Origin: Ichthyophis bannanicus
Lineage: Eukaryota; Chordata; Amphibia; Gymnophiona; Ichthyophiidae
Direction of reading: 5' to 3'
Assembly (NCBI GenBank): GCA_033557465.1
Contig: CM066047.1
Coordinates: 868,001 to 932,000, forward strand
DNA: 64,000 nt
A program made the position numbers and the translations under genes. A model generated the notes under the pieces. It saw only the letters and a program-made list of their open reading frames with translations. It was not told the DNA's origin and did not search any database. Positions 20,945-33,360 of the stretch are shown here, piece after piece; positions within the stretch are counted from its first letter, which is position 1; each line of letters begins with the position of its first letter.

Positions 20945-22880
20945 CTTGATGCTAGAGAACTTAGCCTTTCTGGCTCTAAAGCAGCCAGAGCCTCTCGCCA
21001 TTCCAGGAAGGTTGGCTCATTTTGCTCCCAGATGGGAGCAGATACCATCAGAGCAGTGGACCCTCTCCATCATAAGAGAGGGCTACAAGCTTCATTTCTC
21101 AGACCTTCCTCCCCACACCATGGTGAGACATTTCAATTCTCCTACATCTCTTCTCGACCTTCTAGGTCAAGAGGTAGCTACCCTTCTTGCCCAAGGGGCA
21201 ATAGAAGAAGTTCCTCTTCTTCATCAAGGGTTAGGGTTCTACTCCCCCTATTTTCTCATTCCAAAGAAGACAGGGGGATACAGACCCATCTTAGATCTCA
21301 GGGAATTGAACAAATTTCTGTGCAAGGAGAAGTTCAAGATGCTCTCTCTGAGCACTCTCCTTCCATACCTTCAAAGTCGGGATTGGCTTTGTTCTCTAGA
21401 TCTCAAGGATGCGTACACACATGTCCTCATCCATTCATCTCACAGAAGATTCCTACTTTTTCTTTTCCAAGGAAAACATTACCAATCCAGAGTGCTTCCT
21501 TTCGGTCTAGCCTCTGCTCCAAGAGTGTTCACCAAATGCATGGCAGTAGTTGCTGCATTTCTATGCACTCTGGGAATATTTGTCTTCCCATACCTGGATG
21601 ACTGGCTCATCCGAGCTCCCTCTCAATCAGAGGCCCAGATTTCCCTGGACCGCACAAGGCGCATTCTGCACTATCTGGGACTTGTGGTAAACCTCCCAAA
21701 GTCTCAGCTCACCCCTACTCAGTCCCTAGAATTCATAGGGGCCTGGTTGGATACCACTACTGCAAGGGCCTACCTTCCTTAGGCCCGTTGCCAACGTCTA
21801 GTACAGTTAGCCTCCCAGATTCAGTCAAAGAGCCACTTACCTGCCCGGGAGATGCTACAACTGCTAGGCCACATGACTTCCACAGTGCATGTGGTACCCT
21901 ATGCTCGCCTACACATGAGAGCAGCTCAATGGACTTTGTCCACCCAGTGGACTCAAGCTTCAGGAGCTCTCTCAGACCAAATAGCAACCTCCAAATGTCT
22001 CTTTTGGTCTCTCCAATGGTGGATGTCCACTCAAAATTTGTTGCTGGGGTCCCCCTTCCAACAGTTGTTGCCCCAAGCAAGCCTCACAACAGATGCCTCC
22101 CAAACAGGTTGGGGAGCCCATCTACAGGACCTCTCCACTCAAGGCACTTGGTCCCCACAGGAGACCTCTCTTCATATCAACCTCTTGGAGCTTCGAGCAG
22201 TTTATCTAGCTCTCAAGGTCTTTCATACCCTCCTCAGCTACAATACAGTCCTCATTCATACGGACAATCAAGTAGCCATGTTTTACATAAACAAGCAAGG
22301 GGGAACTGGCTCTCTGTCACTTTGCAACGAAGCTTTAAGATTGTGGGCCTTCGCCAGAGAGCATCAAATCCATCTCCTGGCATTATACCTCCCAGGAGTC
22401 CAAAACTCTTGGGCAGACAGACTCAGTCGAGTTCTGCTTCCACACAAATGGTCCCTGCACATGGATCAGGTACTCAGAATCTTCCAAGAATGGGGAACCC
22501 CGGACATAGACCTCTTTGCAAGTCCGTGGAATGCCAAACGTCCCCGGTTCTGTTCCAGAATTCCTTGTCAGGGAGTTCAGGCCAAGGATGCCTTCCTCCT
22601 TCATTGGGGTGAGGGCTTCCTGTATGCATTTCCACCCATTCCCTTGATTCCCAAGACTCTGTTCAAACTCCAGAGGGATCAAGGATCTATGATTCTCATA
22701 GCTCCACACTGGCCACGCCAAATGTGGTACCCTCTACTTCTGCATCTCTCCCAAGCCCCCTCCCTGGACTTGGGAGCTGCACCAGACCTTCTTTCCCAGG
22801 AGGAAGGGACTTTGTAGCACCCAAACCCCAAGTCCCTACACCTCAGAGCTTGGTTACTGAAGGCCTAGACCTTCAAGATT
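20853..22880 (+). pseudogene. DIRS-D reverse transcriptase/RNase H protein with two stops
   Basis: Same architecture as the frame at 9186-11201: RT with LDLKDAYTHVLIH, LPFGLASAPRVFTK and FPYLDDW, RNase H with LTTDAS, LLELRA, HTDNQ and ADRLSR, then DLFASPWNAKRPRF and YAFPP. A TAG at 21780-21782 replaces a CAG glutamine codon, and a second TAG at about 22815 replaces a TGG in the C-terminal tail. Between the stops the frame is open. The upstream frame from 20718 overlaps gag. Confidence 0.85.
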
Positions 22881-23535
22881 GGAATCTTTTTCAACAAGTG
22901 AAGGATATCCTCCATGCTTTCAGAAAACCTTCCACCAGGCGTTCTTATGCTTTCAAATGGAAAAGGTTTTCCATTTGGTGTGCTGAAAAGGGTCTTGACC
23001 CTCTAGCACTACCTTTAAATTCTCTGTTAGACTATCTCCTGCATCTCTCCAATGCAGGCCTTAAAACGAATTCAGTAAGAGTCCATTTGAGTGCTATTGC
23101 AGCATCCCTTAAGCCTATCAATGGACAACCTATTTCCTCTCATCCTCTCATTGCAAGATTCATGAGAGGCCTAACTTTAACTAAACCTCCCATTAGGCCT
23201 TCTCCGGTGGCATGGGACTTAAATCTGGTTCTTGGTCAGCTTATGAAGCCACCTTTTGAACCCTTAGCCACTACCTCCTTGAAGTTTCTTTCCTGGAAGG
23301 TTATTTTCCTCATTGCAGTCACTTCAGCTCGCCGCATCAGTGAACTGCAGGCATTAGTGGCTAATCCACCTTATATAAAGTTCCATCATGATAAGGTAGT
23401 CCTTAGGACAAATCCACACTTTATGCCTAAAGTGGTCTCACCTTTTCATCTTAATCAAGAGGTATATTTACCTGTCTTTTTTCCAGCTCCTCATGCATCC
23501 AATGCAGAGAGGAATCTTCATACTCTGGATTGTAA

Positions 23536-23553
23536 AAGAGCTCTTGCTTTTTA
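23536..23553 (+). repeat. 18-bp L1 target-site duplication, left copy
   Basis: AAGAGCTCTTGCTTTTTA, identical to 32860-32877. Confidence 0.93.
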
Positions 23554-26500
23554 TGTTTAAATCTTTTTTATTCAAGCAGCCAAAAAACAACAAAGGACAA
23601 CAAACACAGCTCCATAAGCGGAGCCACTGTACCGGAAACAGAATGCAGAGATCAGACCCACAGAAGGGCAAAACAGAACAGTGACCCCCAGAAACAAGTC
23701 AAGGTATTATACAGAAACTGGAAAAAGACATCTGTGACATTAACTGTGTAACAGGAACAAGAGCAATAATAATAGCAATAGGGTATCCCCCCCCCACACC
23801 CCCACCCCTCCAGTCCCCCCCAACCCACCTCTACCTGTTCACAACACCGGGTTAGGCCTCCCAAGGAAGCAAAGGAAAATTAGAAACTAGAATTAGGAGC
23901 GGGCCCGGGGTGAACTCTTCTCCCAGGCCCAGGACTAGCTATGGAATGGCCTATCCACTATAGGGTTCCCACTAGACCCCTAAACCCCCCCTCACCAGCA
24001 CCCCCCCCCCAACCCCGCTGACTACATGCCGGATTTGCCGCTACCCCAGAAAACATCCAGTCAGGCAGAAGAAATAAGGAGGGGAAAGAAACCAAAACCA
24101 AAACTGTCAGTGCCCACTCAAAATTCGGCTACGAGCTCTCCAGCGCAATAGGTGTAAATGTGGTCCCCAGGCCTCCAGAAATCGCAGCCAATCCCTCTCC
24201 TTCCCGCAGGCATGCATCCGTTCCATAAGCAGGGTCTTGTGTAACTGCACCCGCCAAGCCCCGTAGGTGGGTCCCCGAGCATCCAGCCAGTGTTGTAACA
24301 CAATCATACGCGCAGTCACCAAAGCTAACCGTACCCAGCACAGGCCCACCAGCCCCAAGCTGTCCCCGCATTCATCCTCCCACAGATCCAGCACAATATG
24401 CTTAGCTTTCAAAGATATAGGCTGCTGCAGACAGGTGGTCAAGTATGTCAAGACGTGCCCCCAATACACTTGAGCTCTCGTACAGTGCCAGAACATATGT
24501 CCCAAGGTGGCCCTCGGCTCCCCACACCGTGGACAACAGTGGCTATCCCCCACCCCAGCACGCCACGCCCGAAGGGGGGCAAAATATAGTTGACGCAGTA
24601 ATTTATATTGAGTATCTCTGTGGAGCACCAGCTGACTTAAGGACGGAATAGCAGCCAAGCCACCAACAAGCTCCGCGCCCGTAAGCCCTTCACCAAGGTC
24701 CATAGGCCAAGCCGCCGCTAACCCGTCCGCACCGAGGGGTACTGCCTCACCACACAACATTTGGTAGAACCCCGACACGCGCACCCCAGAGTCTCCCCCC
24801 AGAAACGCCAGCTCAACTGTAGAGCATACCTCCCCCCGCAGGGCCGCCGGAGGGAGCCCTCGAATACAACTGTTAAGTTGCATGTAAGGAAAGAAATCCT
24901 TGTCCCGCAAGGGGTATTGTTGACAGAGCGCAGAAAACGCCATCATCCCCCCATCTAACGTCAACACGTGCTCCAAGTTGACCACACCCATCCTTTCCCA
25001 GTCATCAAAGCGAGACCCTCCTAGGCCCGTCACAAACTCCGCATTTCCCCGAAGAGGAAGATAGGGTGTACAGGACGCCGAAATCTGACGCCCAGAGCAA
25101 AAATATCTCCACGCTTTATGCAATGTATCCAATAAGATCCCTCGAAGATCACCAGAAAGCCCCCGAACACGCCCAGCATGCAGAAGATACCTCAAATGCA
25201 GTGGATGCACCACATTTCTAAATAGCCCCAGAGGGGAACAATCTTCCAAATCCCAAATCCAGTCCCGAACCCATCTCAGCAAGCAGGCGACATTATATTT
25301 CTGGATATCCGGGAAGCCTAATCCACCTAACGCCCGGGGCTGTTGGAGAATCTCCAGACGCACCCGAGGCCTACGGCCGCACCAAAGAAACCGGTTAAAC
25401 AGCCGCGTCAACTGACGAAGATCCGAGCGCTTTAAGAACAGCGGGAGAATCTGAAGCGGATATAAAATCTTGGGGAAGATGGCCATCTTACATAAGGCTA
25501 CCTGACCCCCGAGTGATAGCGGCAGGTCACACCATTTATCAACACAGACCGCCACTGCACTGAGAATGTTGGAGACATTAAGGTGATAGAGATCCCCCAA
25601 TCTCGCCGGCAAGAAAACTCCCAGATATTTAAAATGCCCTGCTGCCCATTTCAAGGGGAAGTGTCCCTGCCAGCCGGGTAACCCTTCGGGCCCCACGAGC
25701 AGCACCTCCGACTTGTCAAGATTGAGTTGAAACCTGGAGGGCCCTCCATAATCAGAAATAAGCTGCAACAGTCTAGGCAACCCCAGGTAGGGGTCCCCCA
25801 AGTGTACTAGCAGATCATCAGCGAAAACGGCCACCCGAAACTCCTCCCGCCCTATCCGAATACCACAGAATTGGGAGGCGGCCCGAATCTGGATCAAAAG
25901 AGGTTCCAACGTCAGAACAAACAAGAGTGGGGACAGCGGGCAACCCTGACGAGTACCCTTCTGGATGTTAAAGTCCGCGGACAGAACCCCATTAACCAGA
26001 ACAGCCCCTATAGGGTCAGCATATAAGAAGTGGACCACGTCCACAAAGAAACCCGTGAGCCCCATCGCCACTAAGACTTGATACATGAAGTCCCAGTTAA
26101 CACGGTCGAACGCTTTTTCAGCGTCAAAACTGATAAGTAGGGGACTGTTCCTGTGCCAGGCGTCCCGCACTAATGGATAGTAATATACGTTGCAGATTAA
26201 GCGCTGCGTGGCGCCCGCGCACAAAGCTCACCTGATCCCGATGAACGAGTAACGGCAAGTAGAGGGCTAGCCGATCCGCCATAATTTTAGCTAAGAGCTT
26301 GATATCGACATTAAGAAGCGAAATAGGACGATACGAGCCCGGCACTAGGGGGTCCCTCCCCGGTTTAGGCAGGATTGTAACCAGGGCCTTATTCGCTTCA
26401 AACGGGAAATTACCCCTCTGTACCAGATCTTCGAAGTACCCCACCAGAGGGAGCACAACGGCTTCCCCCAGGATCTTATAGAATTCACTACGATAGCCAT

Positions 26501-26661
26501 CAACCCCAGGGGCCCGCCCATTCTTCAGGTTCCTAATCCCAAGTTGGACCTCCTGCCCCGAAATAGGCTGATTAAGAACCTCCAGGTGTTCCGCACTAAG
26601 TCGCGGCAGGGTACAGCCATCGAGAAAGGTCCGTATTGGTAGTGACACCTCCCTCCCATTT

Positions 26662-27942
26662 ATACTAAAGCAGGGTGTCCCCCAAGGCTCTAGCCTCTCT
26701 GCCTTACTTTTTAACATCTTCCTCCAACCTGCCTGCAAAATTTTCCAAAACTCTGGCATTCAATACCAATTATACGCAGATGATATGATGTGCTTCACAC
26801 CATTTAGCCTCTCTAACCCTGACTTTACCAAATTAAATGAATGTTTAACCAATCTCAAATCTTGGCTTTCCCAACACAACCTACTTATTAACCAATCCAA
26901 AACTGAGATCCTCCAAGTATTCTCCAACCCCTTATATACCCCTCCCCCAACACTCACCCTTGGCGACCTCACCCTCACTATAAAAAACCAAGTGAAATAT
27001 CTTGGAATCATCCTCGATCAGAACCTCTCCTTCATTGATCATATAAAGAAAACTACCAACGCAGTTTACGCAAAGTTACGTACTCTCCGTAACCTCAAGC
27101 CCCTCTTAAGCCCCAACTCCTTTCGTACTGTCTGTCAGGCTCTCACAACCCCCTCACTTGACTATTGTAATCTTATCTATCATGGCCTCTCTAAAACCAC
27201 TATCCAACCTCTCCAACTTGCACAGAATACACTAGCACGTTTAATAACTAACAACCCTAGGCGATCCCATATTACACCTGTCCTCTATGACTTACACTGG
27301 CTCCCAATCCAACTCCGAGCTAAATTTAAAGTGCTTACCCTTATTCATAAGATTATCTCAAAAGAATCAGCTCCATGCCTTTCCCCCCCCTCCTAGCCTT
27401 CCCTAATAATACAAGAACGCGCCGCTCCTCTACTAAAAACCTTCTATCTATTCCTACATCCAAGATACACTTTAAACAATCTACTAGCAGCAGGGCCTTC
27501 TCTCTCTATGCCCCCTCCCTATGGAATACCCTTCCCCATGACCTACGTAACTGTGTGAGCCACGCAGAATTTCGAAAAAGATTAAAAACTTACCTCTTCC
27601 TCGAACACTTTTCCCTACCACCCTAGTTCCTCCTCCTTACTCCCACTCCGCTACTCCCACCCTTCTACTAGTCCATCTAATTGAGATCTCAGTGACCCTT
27701 GCTATTTTTAGGTAAATAAACGATTCATATTAGTGTAAATAATATTTTGTACATAGTTATTTATTTATCAGTTTCCCAGTTCCTATGTTACTTATATAGC
27801 CACATATTCTCGTTCTATGTAATCTGTTACCTTGTTCTATGTTCTTTGTAAACAGTTGTTTAATACTGTCAGTTATGTTACATGTACACCGTCTTGAATT
27901 GTAGAAAGACGGTATATAAAAACTGTTAAATAAATAAATAAA
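26662..27942 (+). mobile_element. L2-type LINE inserted in L1 ORF2, 5'-truncated
   Basis: The frame gives LKQGVPQGSSLSALLFNI, QLYADDMMCF (catalytic YADD), VKYLGIILDQNLSF, DYCNLIYHGLS, LHWLPIQLRAKF and, in a shifted frame (27375-27626), LWNTLPHDLRN and FRKRLKTYLFLEHF. The two frames are joined by a slip near 27385 in a C run. The 3' end has ACCGTCTTGAATTGTAGAAAGACGGT, a perfect 8-bp stem, then TTAAATAAATAAATAAA. The left boundary is approximate and no clear target duplication was found. Confidence 0.85.
26785..27626 (+). pseudogene. L2 reverse transcriptase C-terminal half, one frameshift
   Basis: This is the finger-palm end and C-terminal domain of the L2 protein inside the L1. Frame 26785-27396 is open through KLRTLRNLKPLLSP and SRRSHITPVL-like segments, and 27375-27626 completes it with the LWNTLP and LKTYLF motifs. 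It lacks the 5' half and endonuclease because of 5' truncation. Confidence 0.8.
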
Positions 27943-29002
27943 GCGACGACCCTCTAGAGCTTTATCCCCATCGCTTGCATAAAGCGCCTGGAAGAACTCC
28001 GTAAAAACTGACTCAATATCCCCTGCGTCCCGTCGGATGGTCCCATCCGCATGCTGAATAGCCCCAATTTGCCGCGAGCCTCCCGCAGGCCGCATCAAAG
28101 AAGACATCAACTTCCCTGCCTTGTTGCCATGTTGGTACAATTTATATCTATAGTACAGCATAGATTTTTGAGCCCGCTGGTGAAGAAGCATCTCCAGCTC
28201 AGCCTGGAGTTCCCTCAGCCTGCGTTGATTGGGTGCTGTGCGACAACCAGCCACCGCCCTCCTCGCCCTACCCAAAGCCCGCTCTAACAGAAGAATACGT
28301 TGATTCAATCGCTTCCGCCAAAGACCGTGGGAGCTAATGATGTCTCCACGCAAGACAGCCTTACCGGTTTCCCATAGCAAGACGGGAGAGATTCCGGGCC
28401 GGGCATTAAAGGCCAAGTACTCACTCCAGCGGCCCCGTAAGTACGCTTCGAAATGTACATCGCCGCAGAGGTCTAGGGGATATTTCCAAAGCCGACTCCT
28501 AGGGGGACTGCTACCACGCAATTCTAGAGTGACCATCGCATGATCAGATAGGACAGAGGATCCAATCTCTGCCTTCGAGACACAGCTGAATAGCAAGTCA
28601 GAGATTAGAAAAAAATCAATGCGGGACCACGTTCCGTGCGCTCGAGACATGTGCGTGTAATCCCTTTCCCCAGCATGGAGGAGTCTCCAAATATCCAAAA
28701 GCTTATGTGCTTCACAAATTCCCCACAAGCGCCGGCGGCCCCTCTTACTGCCACTCACAGCTGAGCCCGAACGATCCAAACCGACATCCAGGACTTCATT
28801 GAAATCGCCGCCCATTATAACCTGATATCCCCTGGCATCCGCCAGGATTCGCGTTAGGGCCCGATAAAAGCAGGCCTCATAGCTATTAGGCCCATACAAT
28901 GAACACAGGACTACCTTCCTACCTTCTAGCAGCCCCCATACACACACATATCTCCCATCCGCGTCAGAGACCACTCGCTCCTCCTGCCAGGTGACCGATT
29001 TA

Positions 29003-30474
29003 ACATAAGAACATAAGAACATAAGATATGCCATACTGGGTCAGACCAAGGTCCATCAAGCCCAGTATTCTGTTTCCAACAGTGGCCAATCTAGGTCATA
29101 CGTACCTAGCAGTTTCCCCAAGGGACACAGGTTCCACAATGCTTGTATTGGTTCAAGCATTGATATCCTGGGTCCCTTCTTAATAATGGTTTATGGACCT
29201 TTCCTCCAGGAACTTGTCCAAACCTTTTTTAAACCCAGCTACACTAACAGCCTTTACTACATCCTCCGGTAACAAATTCCAGAGTTTGATTACACGTTGA
29301 GTGAAAAAATATTTTCTTTTATTAGTCTTAAATAGTTTACCCTGTAGCTTCATTGCATGTCCCCTAGTCTTTCTATATTCTGATAAGGTAAACAATCGAT
29401 CTACGTTTACCCGTTCCACTCCGTTCATTAATTTATAGACTTCTATCATATCTCCCCTCAGCCGTCTCTTTTCCAGGTTAAAGAGCCCCAACCTTTTTAG
29501 CCTTTCTTCATAGGAGTAGCCTTCCATCCCCTTTACCATTTTGGTGGCTCTTCTCTGAACCTTTTCTAAAATTGCTATATCCTTTTTAAGATATGGCGAC
29601 CAGAATTGCACACAATATTCAAGGTGCGGTCTCACCATGGAACGATATAGAGGCATTATAATATCTTTTGTTTTATTTTCCATTCCTTTCCTTATCATAC
29701 CTAGCATTCTATTTGCTCTCTTGGCCGCCGCTGCACACTGGGCCGAGGGTTTTAACATGGTATCCACAAGGACGCCTAAATCTTTTTCTTGGGTGGTGGT
29801 TCCTAATGTGGAACCTTGCATCGTGTAACCATAGTTTGGGTTGTTCTTCCCTAGGTGCATAACCTTGCACTTCTCCACATTAAATTTCATCTGCCATTTT
29901 GATGCCCAGTCTTCCAATTTATCAAGATCCTCTTGCAATTTTCCACAATCCTCCTGGGTTTTAACAACTTTAAATAGTTTTGTGTCATCAGCAAATTTGA
30001 TAACCTCACTCGTTATTCCACTTTCCAGGTCATTTATGAATATGTCAAAAAGCAGCGGACCCAGCACAGATCCCTGGGGTACACCACTATTCACCTTTCT
30101 CCATTGGGAAAATTGGCCATTTAGCCCTACCCTCTGCTTTCTATCTTTTAACCAGTTCCTGATCCACAGTAGTACACTGCCTCCTATCCCATGACTCTTT
30201 AGTTTTGCCAAAAGTCTCTCATGAGGGACCTTGTCAAAGGCTTTCTGAAAGTCCAGATACACAATATCAACCGACTCACCTTTGTCCACCTGTTTATTCA
30301 CTCCTTCAAAAAAACATAACAGATTAGTAAGACAAGATCTTCCTTGTCTAAAGCCATGTTGGCTGTCTCCCATTAGGTCATGACTATCTATATGCTGAGT
30401 AATTTTATTCTTTATGATGGTTTCTACCATTTTTCCCGGTACTGATGTCAGGCTCACCGGTCTGTAGTTTCCCG
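29003..30474 (-). mobile_element. CR1-a LINE inserted in L1 ORF2, 5'-truncated
   Basis: A - strand CR1-a whose 3' tail, read on +, starts ACATAAGAACATAAGAACATAAG. Six-base duplications GATTTA flank it at 28997-29002 and 30475-30480. It is 1472 bp long and nearly identical to the last 1472 bp of CR1-Y (40447-41918). Confidence 0.9.
29180..30457 (-). CDS. CR1-a reverse transcriptase, open C-terminal 425 codons
   Basis: This fragment of the CR1 ORF2 is open throughout: [78 protein letters not shown] (intact catalytic FADD), [13 protein letters not shown] and the terminal [11 protein letters not shown]. It lacks the endonuclease and N-terminal RT segments through 5' truncation, so it cannot act on its own. 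It differs from the protein at 40047-41741 at very few positions; one is KDLGVLVD against KDVGVLVD. Confidence 0.88.
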   Translation of the reverse strand: MSLTSVPGKMVETIIKNKITQHIDSHDLMGDSQHGFRQGRSCLTNLLCFFEGVNKQVDKGESVDIVYLDFQKAFDKVPHERLLAKLKSHGIGGSVLLWIRNWLKDRKQRVGLNGQFSQWRKVNSGVPQGSVLGPLLFDIFINDLESGITSEVIKFADDTKLFKVVKTQEDCGKLQEDLDKLEDWASKWQMKFNVEKCKVMHLGKNNPNYGYTMQGSTLGTTTQEKDLGVLVDTMLKPSAQCAAAAKRANRMLGMIRKGMENKTKDIIMPLYRSMVRPHLEYCVQFWSPYLKKDIAILEKVQRRATKMVKGMEGYSYEERLKRLGLFNLEKRRLRGDMIEVYKLMNGVERVNVDRLFTLSEYRKTRGHAMKLQGKLFKTNKRKYFFTQRVIKLWNLLPEDVVKAVSVAGFKKGLDKFLEERSINHY

Positions 30475-30704
30475 GATTTAGAAATTAGAATGATCACCCC
30501 CCGTTTCTTCCCAACAGCTGGAGCCCCATAAACATGAGCAATGGAACCTTTGCCCAACTTAGCATGCTCCGCGGCTGTTTGAGTCTCCTGCAGCATCGCA
30601 ACCCCACACCGCTGACGCTTCAGATGCTGGAGCACTTTATAGCGCTTAACCGGAGATCCCAGGCCGCATACATTCCAGGGTGCTAATCTGAGTCCATTAC
30701 TCAT

Positions 30705-31826
30705 AGCTCTTGGGAAAGTAACGATACCATAGAGCAAAGACCAAAACTCCTCTCAGGGCAAAGACCCCCCCCAGCCAAGGGCCCCCCTGCCTCACCATCA
30801 ACCAAACATCACAAAGCAACCAATCTGGCACACGCAAACACTAACCCCCAAGCATCATCCCCCTCCCCTCCTTTAGCCCCCCTCCCCTCCCCTGCCTCCC
30901 CCCCAAGTATGTACCCTCCGTGTCCGCCCTCCTGGCCAGACCGACTTCCTCTGGCAATCGGGTCCGACCCCTGTCATATACCAGGGATAGAATGATGTTA
31001 TATAACTAACCCTCCCCCCGGGCCTACTCCTATTTAGCCCAGCAACTTGGGCTATAGGGCACATCAAAGACAAGACACTAACCGGCCTAACGCTCCAATG
31101 TTCCCTGCCAACTCCCCGGTGGTTAGGGTCCTTGCATAGCTCCCCACCCCCTACAAGGTCCCAAGAGTATAGTAGCCAAATAGGGGCACTGCTACACATC
31201 CCCACAGCAGCACCTCCCCCATAGAGCCAGTCCGTACCCCCTCCCCCCACTGTCTTTCCAATCTCGTCCCCACCCCTCTCGGGGAACCACCCCTCCTAAC
31301 CACTTAACTGTGAGTCCGAAGTAACTACTCCTACATCTAAGGCACCTTAAGACAACTCCAGTGCATTCCTTAGGTCACCCCCCCTCCCCCGATACTCTTA
31401 GGAGAGTTGTCCCCCAGCCCCACACCAACAGCAAGGCCCAAACAATGTAGGGGAAGAAAAAAGAAGAAATAACCCTCCCATATGTTATAAGAACCCCAGC
31501 AGGAACAGTAACACTCCAGTAATGTATCACAAGAAAAAGAAACAGAGTAACGAGCAACTTAGCTTAGCAGTATACATTGTAACCAAACAGCCTCCCTCCC
31601 GCCATTTATCCACAGCTCCGTAGAGCACAGGCATCTCCTGTAGACTCAGGTACCTAGAAATCTAGAACTTTGGGCCTTCCAAACCCCATGCAACCCCGAC
31701 ACATTTAAAAAGGCCCAGTCCGCATATCAGTCACTAACTCATGAGGGCTTTAAGCCGTGCAGGCCAGCGTCCCAGATGCTCATTCCCTCTAGGATGTACA
31801 CAGATCTACGGACACTACTGTACTCT
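30705..31826 (-). other. L1 inter-ORF spacer, about 1.1 kb, no readable gene
   Basis: Between the stop of ORF1 (31827) and the start of ORF2 (30704). On the element strand it is rich in G runs. Open frames of 125 and 60 codons on the - strand show no domain. A spacer this long is unusual for the clade. Confidence 0.7.
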
Positions 31827-32771
31827 TCACCGCCGAGACTCTGCTCTCTCTCCTTGCGCCAGGACCGCTGTAGCAGGTGTGCCGTCCGCGAGCTTCTGCG
31901 CCTCCCCAGGAGTCAGCAAGATGCGGGACTGGCCGTGAATGTCCACCCGTAGGTGGGCCGGATAAAGCAAAGCAAAACGAATGCCCCTGTTTAAAAGTTG
32001 GGCGCAAATCGGGGAAAAAGCCCTCCTCTGCTGGCTCACGAGGGCTGCGTAGTCCTGGAACACCAGGATGTGCTCGTGCTCTCCACTCCGTGATTTACGG
32101 CCCCGCGCCGCCCGCAGGACCTCCTCTTTCTGACGGAAGTCCAAGAAGCGCGCTATCACTGCTCGGGGCCTCTGCGCTTGCTCCCGCCGAGGACCAAGGT
32201 GATGGACCCTCTCCAGCCGTACCGGTCCGTCCCCATTACCGTTCAGGAGTTGTGCGATCCAGGTTTGCAAATCAGTTAGGGCCGCATCCCCCACACTCTC
32301 CGGGATCCCTATGAACCGGAGATTTTTTCGACGCCCCCGGTTCTCGAGGTCATCCAACTTGTCTCCTTCTTGCTTCACCAACGACTCTAAGGCTTGCACC
32401 CTAGACTGCAGGGATTGTTGGGTGTCTTCCACATCCGAGATGCGGGTTTCGGCATGTTCCATGCGGTCGGAGAATTCCATTATGCTTTGCCGCACGCATT
32501 TCAGCTGTTCCGTCAATTCTTGAAACCGGCTATCGAGCGCACTCACCACCGCCGAACTGACTTCGGTAATCAAGCTCGTAGGATTCACCACGCTTGGGCT
32601 CCTAGTTGGTCCCTCCGCCATCTTGACCTCAGGGATCTTTGTTCTCTCCCGCCATGGAGTTTTTGTGGACATCGGCCCACCAGCGGAGTGCACCGGTTCA
32701 CTGTCTCGCTCAGAGAGAAGTGGAGGGGTTCCACAGCAATCGCCCGCAAAAGTAGGAGTGCTCCCCGACAC
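31827..32771 (-). CDS. L1 ORF1p RNA-binding protein, open frame
   Basis: A 314-codon frame with the L1 ORF1p layout: a disordered N-terminus (to about residue 75), a coiled coil rich in heptads (about 75-135, VSSAVVSALDSRFQELTEQL onward), an RRM-type domain starting with ENRGRRKNLRFIGIPE, and a C-terminal domain with PRAVIARFLDFRQKEEVL, ILVFQDY and RVDIHGQSRILLTPGEA. ORF1p coats L1 RNA as trimers in the cytoplasm and acts as a nucleic-acid chaperone. No stop or frameshift is seen. A second in-frame ATG at residue 34 could also start it. Confidence 0.9.
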   Translation of the reverse strand: MSGSTPTFAGDCCGTPPLLSERDSEPVHSAGGPMSTKTPWRERTKIPEVKMAEGPTRSPSVVNPTSLITEVSSAVVSALDSRFQELTEQLKCVRQSIMEFSDRMEHAETRISDVEDTQQSLQSRVQALESLVKQEGDKLDDLENRGRRKNLRFIGIPESVGDAALTDLQTWIAQLLNGNGDGPVRLERVHHLGPRREQAQRPRAVIARFLDFRQKEEVLRAARGRKSRSGEHEHILVFQDYAALVSQQRRAFSPICAQLLNRGIRFALLYPAHLRVDIHGQSRILLTPGEAQKLADGTPATAVLAQGERAESRR

Positions 32772-32859
32772 TTTAGCTGAAATTGTTGCAGGTTAGCGGG
32801 GTCGGATACCCGGAGCCGATCTTCACACATCCGATCAGCTCATAGCCCAACCGGAAGTC

Positions 32860-32877
32860 AAGAGCTCTTGCTTTTTA
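32860..32877 (+). repeat. 18-bp L1 target-site duplication, right copy
   Basis: Identical to 23536-23553; the DIRS-D recombinase frame resumes directly after it. Confidence 0.93.
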
Positions 32878-33360
32878 CTTACACAGGACACAGCAACATA
32901 GAAAGTCTTCCCAGCTTTTTGTTGCTTTTGATCCTTCTCATTTGGAACTTCCAGTCTCCAAGAGAACACTGTCCAATTGGATTGCTCAGTGTATTTTTTT
33001 CGCCTACCAGAGTAAGAACCTTTCTCTGAAGAGCCATGTCACAGCTCATAATGTGAGGGCCATGGCCGCCTCTATGGCTCATCTAAATTCTGTGTCCATC
33101 GACCAGAACTGTCGAGCAGCCACCTGGGCCTCGGTTCATACCTTCACAGCCCATTACTGCTTGGACAAGGACTCCCGCCGGGATGCCTTGTTTGGTCAGG
33201 CTGTCCTCAAACACCTGTTCCATTCTTAAACAACTATTCCATTTTTAAACAACTCCTACCCTCCTTCCCTGGATGGATGCCTGAGATGCATAGGAGGAAG
33301 TAGACCCCTTCCCAGGGTCTCATATCCTTGGGGATCTCCCAGGCATCTTAGCTAGGGAGT

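Larger units (their letters stand above)
24107..30704 (-). pseudogene. L1 ORF2 (endonuclease-reverse transcriptase), interrupted twice
   Basis: This is the L1 replication enzyme. It starts at the ATG at 30704 (MSNGLRLAPWNVCGLGSPVKR, QETQ), continues after the CR1 at 28996 with GGDFNEVLD, DFFLISDLL and SDHAMVTLEL (apurinic-type endonuclease), and after the L2 with LKNGRAPGVDG, SYRPISLLNVD, FDAEKAFDRVNW, GTRQGCPLSPLLF and the catalytic FADDLL. A frameshift near 26165 separates frames 26759-26124 and 26224-24107. The C-terminus has a Cys/His cluster (CCPRCGEPRATLGHMFWHC) typical of the clade. It ends RILSGH at 24107. Motifs are well kept despite the breaks, so the insertion is not very old. Confidence 0.9.
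23554..32859 (-). mobile_element. Full-length L1-clade LINE inserted in DIRS-D
   Basis: The L1 is on the - strand: 5' end at 32859, 3' end at 23554 with an AATAAAAAAG stretch, between perfect 18-bp duplications. It contains ORF1 (31827-32771), a long inter-ORF spacer, and ORF2 with endonuclease and reverse transcriptase. An L2 (about 26662-27942) and a CR1 (29003-30474) are inserted in it; without them it is about 6.5 kb, a full-length size for the clade. The 5' leader before ORF1 is only about 90 bp. Confidence 0.9.
22840..33229 (+). pseudogene. DIRS-D tyrosine recombinase, split by the L1 insertion
   Basis: Two pieces form one recombinase. 22840-23553 has RRSYAFKWKRFSIWC, TNSVRVHLSAI, SARRISELQAL and the start of KRALAFY. 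32878-33229 has AHNVRAMAASMAHL (His-x-x-Arg), ATWASVHTFTAHY (nucleophilic Tyr) and the stop at 33227-33229. The pieces join at the L1 target site AAGAGCTCTTGCTTTTTA, present on both sides. I see no nonsense codon in either piece, so before the L1 arrived this recombinase may have been intact. Confidence 0.88.

Noticed and set aside
23652..25000. + strand open frames over the L1 3' end
   Set aside because: Antisense to ORF2, which has clear protein homology on the - strand.
26660..26759. N-terminal part of the 211-codon - frame as L1 protein
   Set aside because: It is the antisense of the inserted L2; L1 sequence begins at about 26660 and below.
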